From positions 268,843 to 332,842 of the forward strand of contig JAUJYZ010000694.1 of the NCBI GenBank assembly GCA_033675265.1: a DNA stretch of 64,000 nt, written 5' to 3'. Shown here piece after piece: positions 28,189-39,106 of this stretch. How positions within the stretch are numbered: position 1 is the stretch's first letter; each line of letters starts with the position of its first letter. The translations under genes were made by a program, and so were the position numbers. Under the pieces are notes generated by a model. It saw only the letters and a program-made list of their open reading frames with translations. It was not told where the DNA came from and did no database searches. Source of the stretch: Actinostola sp. cb2023 (Eukaryota; Cnidaria; Anthozoa; Actiniaria; Actinostolidae).

Positions 28189-29154
28189 TCAATTGAAGCA
28201 AAACAGTTTGTTTTTCACACCCTGACGAATGTAGGACAAACGAAGAGAAATGATGAGTGGATTGACGAGAGACTGAAGGTAGATAAAAGACTCATATATA
28301 GGCCTTGCAATGTACTTGAAATCATCCGAGACATCTTTTCCTTTTATGGCTTCGATGATCACCGTTATGATCAAGGGACAGTAAAAGAGAACTGATGTGA
28401 GCACCAACATACTCGTGGTGAAGGCACGCTTGTATTCCTGGAGTCGGTTCTGCTGTCCCTCCTGTTGTACTGCTGCTACTTGTTGGGCGATGGCTCTTCG
28501 TTGACGATGGGCAGTCACTTGCACTTTGATCGCACAGAACAAAATAATTAGAACATTTGAAGCAAGCACCACAAGAGCTGGGACTTTGCGGACAATCCCA
28601 GATTCGTTAGATAAAAACCTGCCCGTCACCAGAGCCGTTGGCATGGATACCCAGATGACTGCTGTTGCGATCATGGTCTTTTTGGTGGTAACATTGGTTC
28701 GGTAGAAGTTCGGGTGTTCTATGGCTAGGTATCTTTCCACGCTCGTCATCATCAAAGTACACAGTGTCAGACAAATACACGTTAGAACCACAAAAATATT
28801 GCTTGTTTGGATTTCACATGGTAACGAGCACTGTAACAGCAGACATCCAAGCCGCCAAACGTAGAGTGGTTGCGCCAGTAAGCCAACCAATAAATCCGTC
28901 ACAGCCAGGGCGGCAAGCAAGAGGTTGTAGCCGACGGATCGAAGATTTTCATATTCCAGCACCGTCCAAATGATCAACAAATTAATGATGACAGTCAGCG
29001 GAGCGGCGATACCGTTGATGACGCTGAGGAAGATCCAAGTTGGCACGACTGAATCTGGAAGGCTTGTTCTGTTATATTCATCAATCTCTGGTAATACGAA
29101 ACAATCGGTAACTGTTCCACTGCTGGTAGAGTTGGTGGCCATAGCCAAGTACAA
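28189..29154 (-). CDS. Class A (rhodopsin-like) G-protein-coupled receptor
   Basis: Single exon, 321 residues. Seven hydrophobic segments lie at about 38-64, 72-98, 112-136, 158-180, 189-212, 243-270 and 286-306. Diagnostic positions: N in TM1 (VIINLLI), LAVTDLLVG in TM2, ERY in place of DRY after TM3, FYCPL in TM6 (family CWxP) and NPLII in TM7 (NPxxY variant). The N-terminus has NST and NRT glycosylation sites. Intracellular loop 3 is Gln-rich. The first Met (29,154) is used; a second lies four codons later. Cnidarians have large expansions of such intronless receptors; the ligand cannot be inferred. No operon or partner is visible. Confidence 0.92.
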   Translation of the reverse strand: MYLAMATNSTSSGTVTDCFVLPEIDEYNRTSLPDSVVPTWIFLSVINGIAAPLTVIINLLIIWTVLEYENLRSVGYNLLLAALAVTDLLVGLLAQPLYVWRLGCLLLQCSLPCEIQTSNIFVVLTCICLTLCTLMMTSVERYLAIEHPNFYRTNVTTKKTMIATAVIWVSMPTALVTGRFLSNESGIVRKVPALVVLASNVLIILFCAIKVQVTAHRQRRAIAQQVAAVQQEGQQNRLQEYKRAFTTSMLVLTSVLFYCPLIITVIIEAIKGKDVSDDFKYIARPIYESFIYLQSLVNPLIISLRLSYIRQGVKNKLFCFN

Positions 29155-31116
29155 CTACATGTACGTGCATGAACGACACATAACGAAAATCCTTGTTGTG
29201 CGAGATGAACGGCTTACAGGAAATGATTTCGGCAGCTGAAAATGTTTACAATGTACTTGTTCATCATAACTTAATTCTCACTAAAAGCTTTACATAATAG
29301 AAAATGTTCGTTCTTTGGTCTAATAATCACAAATCAACAATAACAAGGTGAACTGGACTGCTGGTGTGTTATAATAGCGAAGGCTTATTTATACCCATGT
29401 TGTATATTGGGTCCATGACGCTTGTTGGTAAAGAAACTAAATGAAAAAAAAACACCTGGTAAATAGGTAAGACTGGCTCCCTTAATTCGATCAGTAAGAA
29501 AACAAAGCGATTTGTATCAGAATCCCATAGCTCATATGAAACTCGCGCGCTGATTGGCTGAGAAGCAAACCGGATGAGAGGGAATTCAGCGTGGAATTCA
29601 ACACTTTGAAAAGCTGAATTCAACGATATATAGGGATCCCGCGCTGAATTTTGTATTCAAGTTCGATTTTCGTCTTTGTTTCTCACCAAGAGAACAAATA
29701 AACATTGAGATTGCTTACACAAGAAACAAACAAAAACATTTACAGACAGAAATAATGAATTTTTGTTTTGCAAATGAGATTAAAATCAAGACATTTGAAA
29801 AGCTGAATTCAATGAAAAAACAGGAAGCCCGCACTTTTGATGTTGTTGGCTTTTCGCAAAACAACAAGTTGAAGACAAAACAATCGTAAAACGTATACCT
29901 TGCAAGCTTAAATTAATACTCTTCTGAATGAGTGATACTCCTGATCGATGCACTGATAATTATTGAAATTTCTCAGCGAGATAAGAATTTATTTATTTAC
30001 AAAAAAAAGTTTGAGAAAGAGACCACGAAGTACAAGTAATAAATGGCAGTCACTGCCGTAAGCTTAAATCAACTGAACCGGCTCCAGCAACAACTACAAT
30101 CTAATAGAAGCCAATAGATAAACAACGTTAACAACAATAGTCGAATTTAATATAGCAAAATGGCTGTACCTGTAATATGGCCAAAATCATACAAAACTGC
30201 AAATTACCAGTTGGCTTTGCTTGTCGCTCGGCTGCCGGCTTTGACTTGTTCAGTTGTTGTAGTTGTACATGTACTGGATGTAGCTTCACAATTACTGAAT
30301 CAGAGCGATCACCTCTGGCTCTGTTTATCGATAAATATGTCTTTGTCTGAAATCCTTTGCCTGAGAATCATTAGCATTCAAGGAACGTAGTCAAATTCGT
30401 CAAATCCATCAATGTCGACGTCCTGTGAAAAGAGATCGGATTGAAAGACAACAAGAACTGAACGTCAGTTGAGAAAATTTGAACGATTTATTAAAGTTTT
30501 ATGAGGATAGAATAAGTCCGTAGTTATATCTTTCCGATTAACTTCTGAAGTATAAGCTAAAATACTTACAAGTTTGTCAAGACTGATTCAAACTCAGTTG
30601 AGAACTTCTCTCCCGTGTAGTCAGCTTGTCATTGCTTTTAGTCTTTCTGGTTGTAAGTTTTCGTTAACTACGAACTGGTTATCCATATCTAGATCTATGG
30701 CTGTGTTACTGGGAGTTGTAGATTATCCGTAAATGTATACGTTTAAACGACTGAAGAAAACAACTTTTGTCCTTCAAATAAACTGATTTTAGTATTCAAT
30801 TTTGCTTGATTCCTATTGGCTAGCGTAGTGAAAGACTGAACACTGCACTGGCTTTCTTTGCGACGCGCGATAAATAGTGACTCAAAATTGTCTAAAAACT
30901 ATATTTTTTCTAAAACAAAGAGAACGCTATGGGATTCAAGGTAAATTCATTGGATGACGAGGGAATTCCACGTTGAATTCACGAGAAAAGGCGATATCGC
31001 ACAAGTCGCGAATAATCCGTTACAGATAACCAAATGAATGGCCGAATATATTGAAATAGTAACGTCTCTTTAATTTGTGTTTTTAAAGAAAATCATAATA
31101 AATTATTATAAGTAAT
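29155..31116. other. Intergenic region without recognised gene
   Basis: AT-rich DNA. GGAATTCAGCGTGGAATTCA (about 29,580) and GAATTCCACGTTGAATTCAC (about 30,962) suggest related short repeats. The remaining open frames have no recognisable domain or splice context. Confidence 0.4.
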
Positions 31117-31268
31117 ACCATGGCACTGAGGGATATTAGTGATTAAATGTCCCTGAAGCCGAGGGAAGTTTAGTGGAAGTCCCGAGCCTCCGGGCGAGGG
31201 ACTTTTACTAAACTTCCCGAGGCTGAGGGACATTTAATCACTAATATCCAGAAGATGCCATGGTATTA
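31117..31268. mobile_element. Palindromic MITE (TACCATGGCA ends)
   Basis: Near-perfect 152-bp palindrome. The arms contain GAGGGATATTAGTGATTAAA and GTCCCTGAAGCCGAGGGAAG, and the centre is GGAAGTCCCGAGCCTCCGGG. The GAGGGA...TAAATGTCCCT motif is shared with the palindrome row at 31,883-32,039. Confidence 0.85.
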
Positions 31269-31882
31269 GTTTGTAATACTATGATCACCGAGGAAATGGA
31301 CAAAAATACAGGCTTGAGCCAGTTAACCGGCGCAAAGGAGAATATATTATAGTGTTTTGTGAAAGAGTCTTGATTAGACTGTACTCTGGGGAATGCTTCA
31401 TGTTGCACATCCTTGTTTCATTTACACAATAAAAGAGTATAAATTAGTTATAGTAAAGAGTACCTGAAGGTAAACAGATCAGAAATGGCGGAAGGTCGGT
31501 TTACTTTTATGAGAGATGACGAAGTGGAGCAAGTAAGGGAGAATACGGTTCCTCAAAACACTAAAAAGCACATACAGAAAAAGAGGAAAGTGCCAACTAA
31601 TATAATATTTCATTGTGTGAACAAATAACAGAAATAGGTCTAATAAAATATCCTTTTGACTTTTGTGCATTCCCTTCTATTGCGCATGCGTTAACGATGT
31701 TGTGGATATCAAATTATACCACTCTATTTTGAGCTTCACACATCCCACACGTCTTGAATGCTCGAGTCATCATAAGTAGAGGAGCGATTATGATAAGTAC
31801 TAATGGGTTTGCTCTTGGGTCCCAATGATTGTGTGTACACCTGGTGTATATGAGGGACTGACTTGCATCCTCATGCATAGTA

Positions 31883-32039
31883 ATGAGGGATATTTAGTCT
31901 AAATGTCCCTCATGAATATAATCATGAGGGACATTTAGTCTAAATTTCCCTCATGAGTGTTATATTCATGAGGGAGATTTAGTCTAAATTTCCCTCATGA
32001 TTGTATTCATGAGGGAGATTTAGTCTAAATTTCCCTCAT
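31883..32039. repeat. Row of four 31-bp palindromes
   Basis: ATGAGGGA-N-ATTTAGTCTAAAT-N-TCCCTCAT occurs at 31883-31913, 31924-31954, 31968-31998 and 32009-32039, spaced 41, 44 and 41 bp. The arms are perfect in all four; only the two N positions vary. AT-rich spacers of about 10-13 bp separate them. Each unit could form a hairpin or bind a dimeric protein. Confidence 0.93.
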
Positions 32040-32932
32040 TACTATCCATGAGCGATGCTTGACTTAGAGCTTTCGCGAGGGATGTTCGATATGAAATGTC
32101 CCTCGTGGAACAATGAAAACCGAGGTGATCATGGTATTATTAAATAAAAACAATCTTTTCCTCATATTCCTTCCTGCATTCTAATATTCTACAGCACTCG
32201 TTTCGTCTAGTTTTGAGTTTTACCTGACCCTGTGTGGGATCCCATGATGCCTTGCGCCAATGTCTTGGTTTACTTGCACCTGCTAATACTATACACTGTA
32301 GACTTTAAATAGAACATATTGTTTTTGGTCAAGGATGGTTCAAACAGATTTTATTCTAATTTTTCACGTTTAGATTTTTCGCAGCCTGACAAAATACTTC
32401 GACTGGAATAAATGTGGAATAAATGCTCACCGTTTCTCTTATAATTTCTCTAAACCGTTTCTCTTATAATCCATCCATCGGTTGCTCTACAAGAAATCAG
32501 TTACGTCAACACGTGTGCAAGGAGCCTCTGGGAAGCGACCACCCTCGCCATGAATTTGAAATGGTCGCTTACAGAGGTCGATCATAAATGGTGTTTAGCT
32601 ATAAATAAACCAACCAGTCAATATCCAGATAAATAAATACCATGAATATGTAATGCATGAGGAATTCATTCTCCCTTTACAAATTCAACGTATACAATGA
32701 AACAGGATTATAGTAAATCCCGTTCTCACGTCTACAATTTCCTGATCTTTCTCCTTGTGGGATGAGTTGAAGCATTTTATTTGACGCCAATTATAATCTG
32801 CGCATGCTCACATAAAAAGCCGCTTGAATGCGTAAAAACAATTCTACTTGTTCTGTTTTCTCTTGAGACTCATAGGAATGCTATTGTTTCTATGCAATCA
32901 TTCTGAATCTATTCAACTTTGAGGTCTGAGCA
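32040..32932. other. Spacer, no gene recognised
   Basis: A further degenerate GAGGGATGTTCGATATGAAA / TGTCCCTC arm lies at about 32,078-32,103. A dispersed repeat (TAGACTTTAAATA...GGATGGTTCAAAC) at about 32,297-32,345 matches one at 17,236. Confidence 0.45.
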
Positions 32933-33463
32933 CAGGTAGCCCAAGCTGTGTATCAGTACAATATTATAAGAGAATGTATGTGGATAATGTCAATAAAATA
33001 AATAAGATAATAAAGTTAAAATGAAATCCCCTATAAAGTCGTCTGTATCTTTTTCAATCATTCCTTTATTTATTATACACACCTCATTACGAATTGTAAC
33101 TGATTATAATCGATGGATTTCGATCGAAATAATAAGTAAAAAATGTTTACGCAACTTCTCGTCATCTTATTTATCGTTAAACTATATGCCCAAAAAACAT
33201 ATTTATTCTCTTATTGCCTGTGAAGATTTGAAGCGATTTGGACGAGAATGGGCTAATATTAAAATGGCTAGCTATATCTCGCTCAATTCTCGTCCAAATC
33301 GCTTTAAATCTTCACAGGCAATAAAGAAATGATTGAAAACTAGACACAGACGACTTTATAGAGGATTTCATTTTAACTTTATTATCTTATTGATTTTATT
33401 GGCATTATCCACATACATTCTCTTATAATATTGTACTGATACACAGCTTGGGCTACCTGTGGT
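32933..33463. mobile_element. Foldback element with nested palindrome (CACAGGTAGCCCAAG ends)
   Basis: Outer arms (CACAGGTAGCCCAAGCTGTG, AATATTATAAGAGAATGTAT, AAAGTTAAAATGAAATCC, AAAGTCGTCTG) extend over 100 bp. Inside, TTGCCTGTGAAGATTTGAAG and CGATTTGGACGAGAATG pair with their complements at about 33,276-33,322. The terminal motif also occurs three times at 6,328-6,372. Confidence 0.85.
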
Positions 33464-33835
33464 CTGAGTTCCATAACTATGCTTAAATAATTTCTTACTA
33501 AACCTTTCCTGTGATTATACTTGATTTAAAAGAGAAAATATTTCTTAAAACAACTGTCATTTCTCGAAAACCTCGTTAAGTATCAGTTGAATTTATAAAT
33601 TAAATTATAAATTTATAAATTTGTTAAATTTTCCAACAACTTCGTGTAGCATTCAGTTAGCGTCAGTACATCTAGAACTTTCAACCCGCCAGGGTTCTCA
33701 TCAGGATGGAAGTGCCGGTTTGACTTTAGTGTTTTGTGTTATATCAACACAAGTAGATTTGCATAGGTATGTTATAAGTATGATATAAGACATTTTAAAA
33801 AATACCTCGAAGGTCGGCAATCAGCCTATACATGA

Positions 33836-33930
33836 GTGGTAGGGGTAGGTGTAGGGGTAGGGGTAGGGGTAGGGGTAGGGGTAGGGGTAGGGGTAGGGGT
33901 AGGGGTAGGGGAAGGGGTAGGGGTAGGGAT
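33836..33930. repeat. (GGGGTA)n G-rich microsatellite
   Basis: About 15 GGGGTA hexamers with few variants. The G4 runs could form G-quadruplexes. It differs from the TTAGGG telomere repeat of cnidarians. The open minus-strand frame (Leu-Pro repeats) is an artefact. Confidence 0.95.
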
Positions 33931-33952
33931 AGGCATTGATCGTGAATTGATC

Positions 33953-34172
33953 GATAGTAAAGCGATGGTATTATATCATTCCCTTTTCCATTGTTAGTGA
34001 TGTTAATGTATGGGCATGACACTCCGGTGTAGCAAAGTACGACGCGGAGTGTCGTTATGTGGATAGTAAAGCGATGGTATTATATCATTCCCTTTTCCAT
34101 TGTTAGCGATGTTAATGTATGGGAATGACACTCCGGTGTAGCAAAGTACGACGCGGAGTGTCGTTATGTGGA
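33953..34172. repeat. Tandem duplication, 109-bp unit
   Basis: Two nearly identical copies start GATAGTAAAGCGATGGTATT (33,953 and 34,062). Each contains a GACACTCCG...CGGAGTGTC hairpin. 34,173-34,920 shows no recognised gene and would include the receptor's 5' region. Confidence 0.9.
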
Positions 34173-34920
34173 TGTCCGGTCGCTGAACACAGACAGCGAG
34201 TGTGGGACGGGTGGGTAGCGAACCGCTTTTGGTTCTCTTGTGCATGAAGTGATTAATTATTCTGGGTAAGGCGTGACTTATGTCCATTAACTGGCCAATG
34301 AGAGGAGAGCTTTATCACTAATATATAATATATACTGTGAACATGACTTTGAATCGGTAATTATCCTGAGGGTTCCCGTACTCGACGATAGTACCGAATT
34401 CTTTGATCAGCGCTGTGAAAGCTACATTTTCGTTCAACGTTTGGAAATCGTAATCAGTATTATTGTTATTGTTATTCGAATAATCTACCGATGCAAGAAC
34501 TTTAAGCACAACTGATCTGTCCAAAACACCGTACTGAGAACTGAGAGCTTTGGTGCTGCTCGTTCGGTAAGTATCAGTTTTCCCCTGTGCAATTATTATC
34601 AAAAAATGTCCCTAAATTTATTTTGATTGTGTGTCTTTGTTCGACAATTGTCAGAGTAGAAGAAAGAAACGAGTCAAAGAAACGATAGCAATAGATCAAT
34701 TGAGTGTCCACACAGGTTGTAATAACGAGTGATCGGTTAATACAGGTTAATACAGGTCAATTATCTCATTGATCGGCTCTTCTGCTGTCCATCCCAATAT
34801 TTATTCCTTTATTAATGTTTCCATTCCTTCAATTGTTTATTCATTCATTTATTTTCATTTTTATTTTGTAGCTGAACAGAATCTAAATAATCTTCAAAGG
34901 AAAGCCGCTCTGTCCCCACC

Positions 34921-36234
34921 ATGTTTGCCGTTAAAGTTTTTGTCATGACCGTTGCCATGGTACTGGGTTGTCTTGGTAACACAGGTATCTTGGTGACCTC
35001 GCTATTCACCAGGTCCTACAATTCTTTAATCATCGTCAATGTGGCCGTGTTTGATGTTCTATCGGTCATATTTGGTCCTGGTGTTTACCTCTTCTCGTAC
35101 TACTATGGATCTACGTGGCTCACCCAAAACCCTTTAGTGTGTCATGCTCTAGGGTTCATGAAGAATGTCACCGCACTTGGATCGCTATTTGGTTGGGTTT
35201 GTTTGACATTATACTGCCGTAAGATACATATTTTCGTCCCAAAGGTCATAATGTTTCGCCATCTATTGATAGCGACATGGTTTGGTGCGATCGCAGTTTC
35301 ATCCCTCGGGTTTGGATGGGGTATTTATTCCTATCAGGATCTCTTCAAGTCTTGTTTCTACTCTATAATTCACCCACTGAGTGGCGTCCACGGCTACTCC
35401 TGCTTTGTATCTGCTTTGTCATTGAGTATGCATATTGCTGCTTTGGTCCTTAGCTGGCAGACAGTTCAAGCACAGAAAGGCTATCGCATGAAACTTCAAT
35501 GGCAGAGACACAGGCATGAGCTCCAGCTAAATGACCCAGAACGTACAACCATGCAAAGTTCCCAGTCCGAAATAAGCGTCACTAATTCCATGGAAATGTT
35601 GATGGCAAAGTCTAAACTATACGCAAGATCAGGCGGGGTTATGAACCTGGAGTTGTTGATGTTTGTAGTGGATTCAGCAAACGCAGCTCGCCATGGGAAG
35701 GATGTAGTGCACCAAGACAAGATAAACTGTCCACAGGATTCCTCATTTCCACAAGCGCCGCAGAACAAGCAGGATGAGGATTCGTCCACTAAACACACCG
35801 CCAAAGAGACAACCCAAAGCAAAAGCTACACGATCGCTCTAAGGAACAACAAGCAGCGAAGCGAGATGAAACCTACGAAATTCAAAAGCAATGCCAAAAG
35901 AGATCGAAACAACGCCCAGTTTCTACGTTTTGTTGTCAAAGTTACCTGCCTTTCGCTGATTGGCTGGATGCCACAATACGTCACCACCTTTCTTTCCCTG
36001 TCCCATATGTATGTATCAGGAACTGTGTTGTTTATCGTTCACTGGTCCACTTACTTAAAAGCTGTGCTTTGTCCTATTATGTACCTGGTCTGCTGCAGTG
36101 AGTATAGGCAAGTGGTTCGATACTCCATGCGTAGAATAAAGAAGTCTATACATAACGAGCCGCAGCCAAGAAAAGTTCCCAAAACAGCAGGGTTTCCGGT
36201 TGCTATGCCTGACGTCATAATCTCATTTCGATAA
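34921..36234 (+). CDS. Divergent seven-transmembrane receptor (class A-like GPCR)
   Basis: Single exon, 437 residues, with almost no extracellular N-terminus: TM1 starts at about residue 4. TM1 has GCLGNTG and TM2 NVAVFDVLSVIFG. A Cys before TM3 (LVCHALGFM) is present, but DRY is replaced by TLYCRK. TM4 and TM5 are at about 117-135 and 158-180. Intracellular loop 3 is very long (about 185-330), Gln/Lys/Ser-rich and polar. TM6 has LIGWMPQY (CWxP variant) and TM7 KAVLCPIMYLVCCSEYRQ (NPxxY changed to CPIMY). The start has CACC just before ATG, a good initiation context. Orphan; loss of DRY and NP suggests altered coupling (inference). Confidence 0.85.
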   Translation: MFAVKVFVMTVAMVLGCLGNTGILVTSLFTRSYNSLIIVNVAVFDVLSVIFGPGVYLFSYYYGSTWLTQNPLVCHALGFMKNVTALGSLFGWVCLTLYCRKIHIFVPKVIMFRHLLIATWFGAIAVSSLGFGWGIYSYQDLFKSCFYSIIHPLSGVHGYSCFVSALSLSMHIAALVLSWQTVQAQKGYRMKLQWQRHRHELQLNDPERTTMQSSQSEISVTNSMEMLMAKSKLYARSGGVMNLELLMFVVDSANAARHGKDVVHQDKINCPQDSSFPQAPQNKQDEDSSTKHTAKETTQSKSYTIALRNNKQRSEMKPTKFKSNAKRDRNNAQFLRFVVKVTCLSLIGWMPQYVTTFLSLSHMYVSGTVLFIVHWSTYLKAVLCPIMYLVCCSEYRQVVRYSMRRIKKSIHNEPQPRKVPKTAGFPVAMPDVIISFR

Positions 36235-36241
36235 GTGGGCA

Positions 36242-36297
36242 CTCAAGTACATTAAGGCCTGGGTCTCAAACTTTTCAAAATGGCCGCCGCAATTCAA

Positions 36298-36329
<32 letters not shown>

Positions 36330-36952
36330 AGTCTAATTCTTTCTCTTTGTAATATTTTCTCTTAACACTTTGGCAATTACAATATAGCCACGATGTTGAC
36401 AATTACACATGATAGTTTCCATGGAAATATGGAATGTGACCTTTGAACTCTAATTTAAATAATTGATATAAAAGCCTCCTGCATTATATTAAAGCGTTTT
36501 AATGTGCAGGAAATTGTTATACAAGTGAATCAGAGTTAGTCCATAGTATATATATCCAACGAGGGCAATTGCAAATATTATCGGTAAGGCTGATTTAGGC
36601 TGAAATGAAATATGATACTCTCAATTTAAGATTGTTTAAAATTATTTTTCTTCACCGCCCTCGTTGGGGTTATAAGTAATGACTTACCCCCTATTCATAT
36701 CCATAAAAATATCAGACATATGAAAACACTTTACTATAATGCAGAAGGCTTTTATAAAATGATATTTCAATTAGAGTTTAAAGGTCACATACCAAGTTTC
36801 CATGGAAACTGTTACGTAATTTTTGTTAAGGTCGTGACTATATATTATTTGTCAAAGTTTGAAGGTAAAAGATTACAAAGAAAAGGAGAAAGACTACCCC
36901 CTCATCAAATAAACGGCAGCCATTTTGAAACCCAGGCCTTAATGCACTTGAG
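36242..36952. mobile_element. Foldback MITE with poly-G run
   Basis: The ends CTCAAGTACATTAAGGCCTG and the complement ...GGCCTTAATGCACTTGAG pair, continuing through TCAAA..ATGGC and the GGTCACAT / CATGGAAAC blocks. It is about 711 bp. A 29-bp G run lies at about 36,299-36,328. It begins 7 bp after the receptor's stop codon, so any 3' UTR and poly(A) site of that gene would come from the element. Confidence 0.85.
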
Positions 36953-37207
36953 CATATGTCAACAGTAGCTTGGAAATTAATTTGTATGTCAGTATGTGCG
37001 TTTCTTATATGGACATTTCAAGGAGGAGCACACGTCAAAGCATTTATTTTGGCGCGAAATTATAAATACGATTCCTTACAATCTAAACCTCAATCCTCTT
37101 TTGATGTCGCTTCGTCAACGAAGACTGCAGTAGACTGGCTCTACATTATGGCAAACAACTAAACAGACTACTTTGACTCAGATAAGCATTTTTGCAATTA
37201 ATTTCTC

Positions 37208-38012
37208 TAGTTGGTACATCCAGCGAGAAGTCCTGGCGCTTTATGTGCCTGAGCGCTTCGGAGAAATAGTCGAGTGATGTATGTGGTAATATATTTCTCT
37301 AGTTGGTACATCCAGCGAGAAGTCCTGGCGCTTTGTTTGACTGAGCGCTTCGGAGAAATAGTCGAGTGATGTATGTGGTAATATATTTTATCTAGTTGGT
37401 ACATCCAGCGAGAAGTCCTGGCGCTTTGTTTGCCTGAGCGCTTCGGAGAAATAGTCGAGTGATGTATGTGGTAATATATTTCTCTAGTTGGTACATCCAG
37501 CGAGAAGTCCTGGCGCTTTATTTGCCTGAGCGCTTCGGAGAAATAGTCGAGTGATGTATGTGGTAATATATTTCTCTAGTTGGTACATCCAGCGAGATGT
37601 CCTGGCGCTTTATTTGCCTGAGCGCTTCGGAGAAATAGTCGAGTGATGTATGTGGTAATATATTTCTCTAGTTGGTGCATCCAGCGAGATGTCCTGGCGC
37701 TTTATTTGCCTGAGCGCTTCGGAGAAATAGTCGAGTGATGTATGTGGTAATATATTTCTCTAGTTGGTACATCCAGCGAGAAGTCCTGGCGCTTTGTTTG
37801 CCTGAGCGCTTCGGAGAAATAGTCGAGTGATGTATGTGGTAATATATTTCTCTAGTTGGTACATCCAGCGAGAAGTCCTGGCGCTTTGTTTGCCTGAGCG
37901 CTTCGGAGAAATAGTCGAGTGATGTATGTGGTAATATATTTCTCTAGTTGGTACATCCAGCGAGAAGTCCTGGCGCTTTATTTGCCTGAGCGCTTCGGAG
38001 GAATAGTGTTGT
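37208..38012. repeat. 92-bp tandem array, nine copies
   Basis: Units start TAGTTGGTACATCCAGCGAG at 37208, 37300, 37393, 37485, 37577, 37669, 37761, 37853 and 37945. Differences are few (AAGTCC/ATGTCC, TTTGTTTG/TTTATTTG), indicating recent expansion. The unit differs in sequence from the 92-bp array at 534-1474. The last unit is truncated. Confidence 0.95.
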
Positions 38013-38431
38013 CTGTGGTTACATATTTTTATATGTTGACTGCTGTAATTTAAGAGCCGGTTTCGTTGCAATGTATGGTGTTAGAAGTAACACTACTCGT
38101 TCTCGACAGACCTTTACAAGATAGTCCAGCAAGACCCCCAACAGATGCGGTAATAAACAATTACCGCATCTGTGGAGGGTTCTTTGGTAACTAAGTGACT
38201 GCGGCTCGTTATGTTGTCTCGTGTCGTAGTTTCAGCCACAACAAATGTTAATCGATAGCTTTAAGTGAAAACGTGTGTGATGTCCGTGCCATTGAAGACA
38301 CAGAAAAAAAACTTGTAAAAATGTAATTGAATCAAAAATTAATTGAAGACATTAATTGGTTGCTGAGAGACGATCAGCCTGGAGAAGGAAGACATCGAAG
38401 TGAAATGCAGCGTCAGACCACGTGTTTATGA
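38013..38431. other. Spacer between two tandem arrays
   Basis: No gene was recognised. A small inverted repeat GATGCGGTAATAAACAATTA / CCGCATC lies at about 38,143-38,170. Confidence 0.45.
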
Positions 38432-38970
38432 ATCCACTTGATATTCGTAAACCACAGTTAATAAGTAGTTGTTCTACCAAGTGGTTTGGCTATGTCCACG
38501 TGGTGTAATATCTACCTACATCGTACTTGATATTCGTAACACCACAGTTAATAAGTAGTTGTTCTACCAAGTGGTTTGGCTATGTCCACGTGGTGTAATA
38601 TCTACCTTCATCGTACTTGATATTCGTAACACCACAGTTAATAAGTAGTTGTTCTACCAAGTGGTTTGGCTATGTCCACGTGGTGTAATATCTACCTACA
38701 TCGTACTTGATATTCGTAACACCACAGTTAATAAGTAGTTGTTCTACCAAGTGGTTTGGCTATGTCCACGTGGTGTAATATCTACCTACATCGTACTTGA
38801 TATTCGTAACACCACAGTTAATAAGTAGTTGTTCTACCAAGTGGTTTGGCTATGTCCACGTGGTGTAATATCTACCTACATCGTACTTGATATTCGTTAC
38901 ACCACAGTTAATAAGTAGTTGTTCTACCAAGTGGTTTGGCTATGTCCACGTGGTGTAATTAATATCTACT
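38432..38970. repeat. 90-bp tandem array, six copies
   Basis: The unit starts near TCGTACTTGATATTCGTAAC (38521, 38611, 38701, 38791, 38881) with a variant first copy from about 38,432. The period is exactly 90. Each unit holds CCACGTGGTGTAA and AACACCACAG, which can pair, and CCAAGTGG. Confidence 0.95.
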
Positions 38971-39106
38971 TTCATCATCTATCATCGAACTGTTAGTGAA
39001 GTGTTGTTCACTGATATACCAGGATGCGAAGACAGAAAAGCAATAATATTCTCAGTCTGGGCCGGAACAATGTTGGAAGAGCACGACAGGAAGTCAGGAT
39101 GAAGAA

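Noticed and set aside
28021..28395. Plus-strand 124-codon frame
   Set aside because: Overlaps the well-supported minus-strand receptor and is a shadow frame.
33836..33930. Interstitial telomere repeat
   Set aside because: GGGGTA is not the TTAGGG repeat typical of animals such as cnidarians.
33795..34022. Leu-Pro repeat frame on the minus strand
   Set aside because: Translation of the GGGGTA microsatellite.
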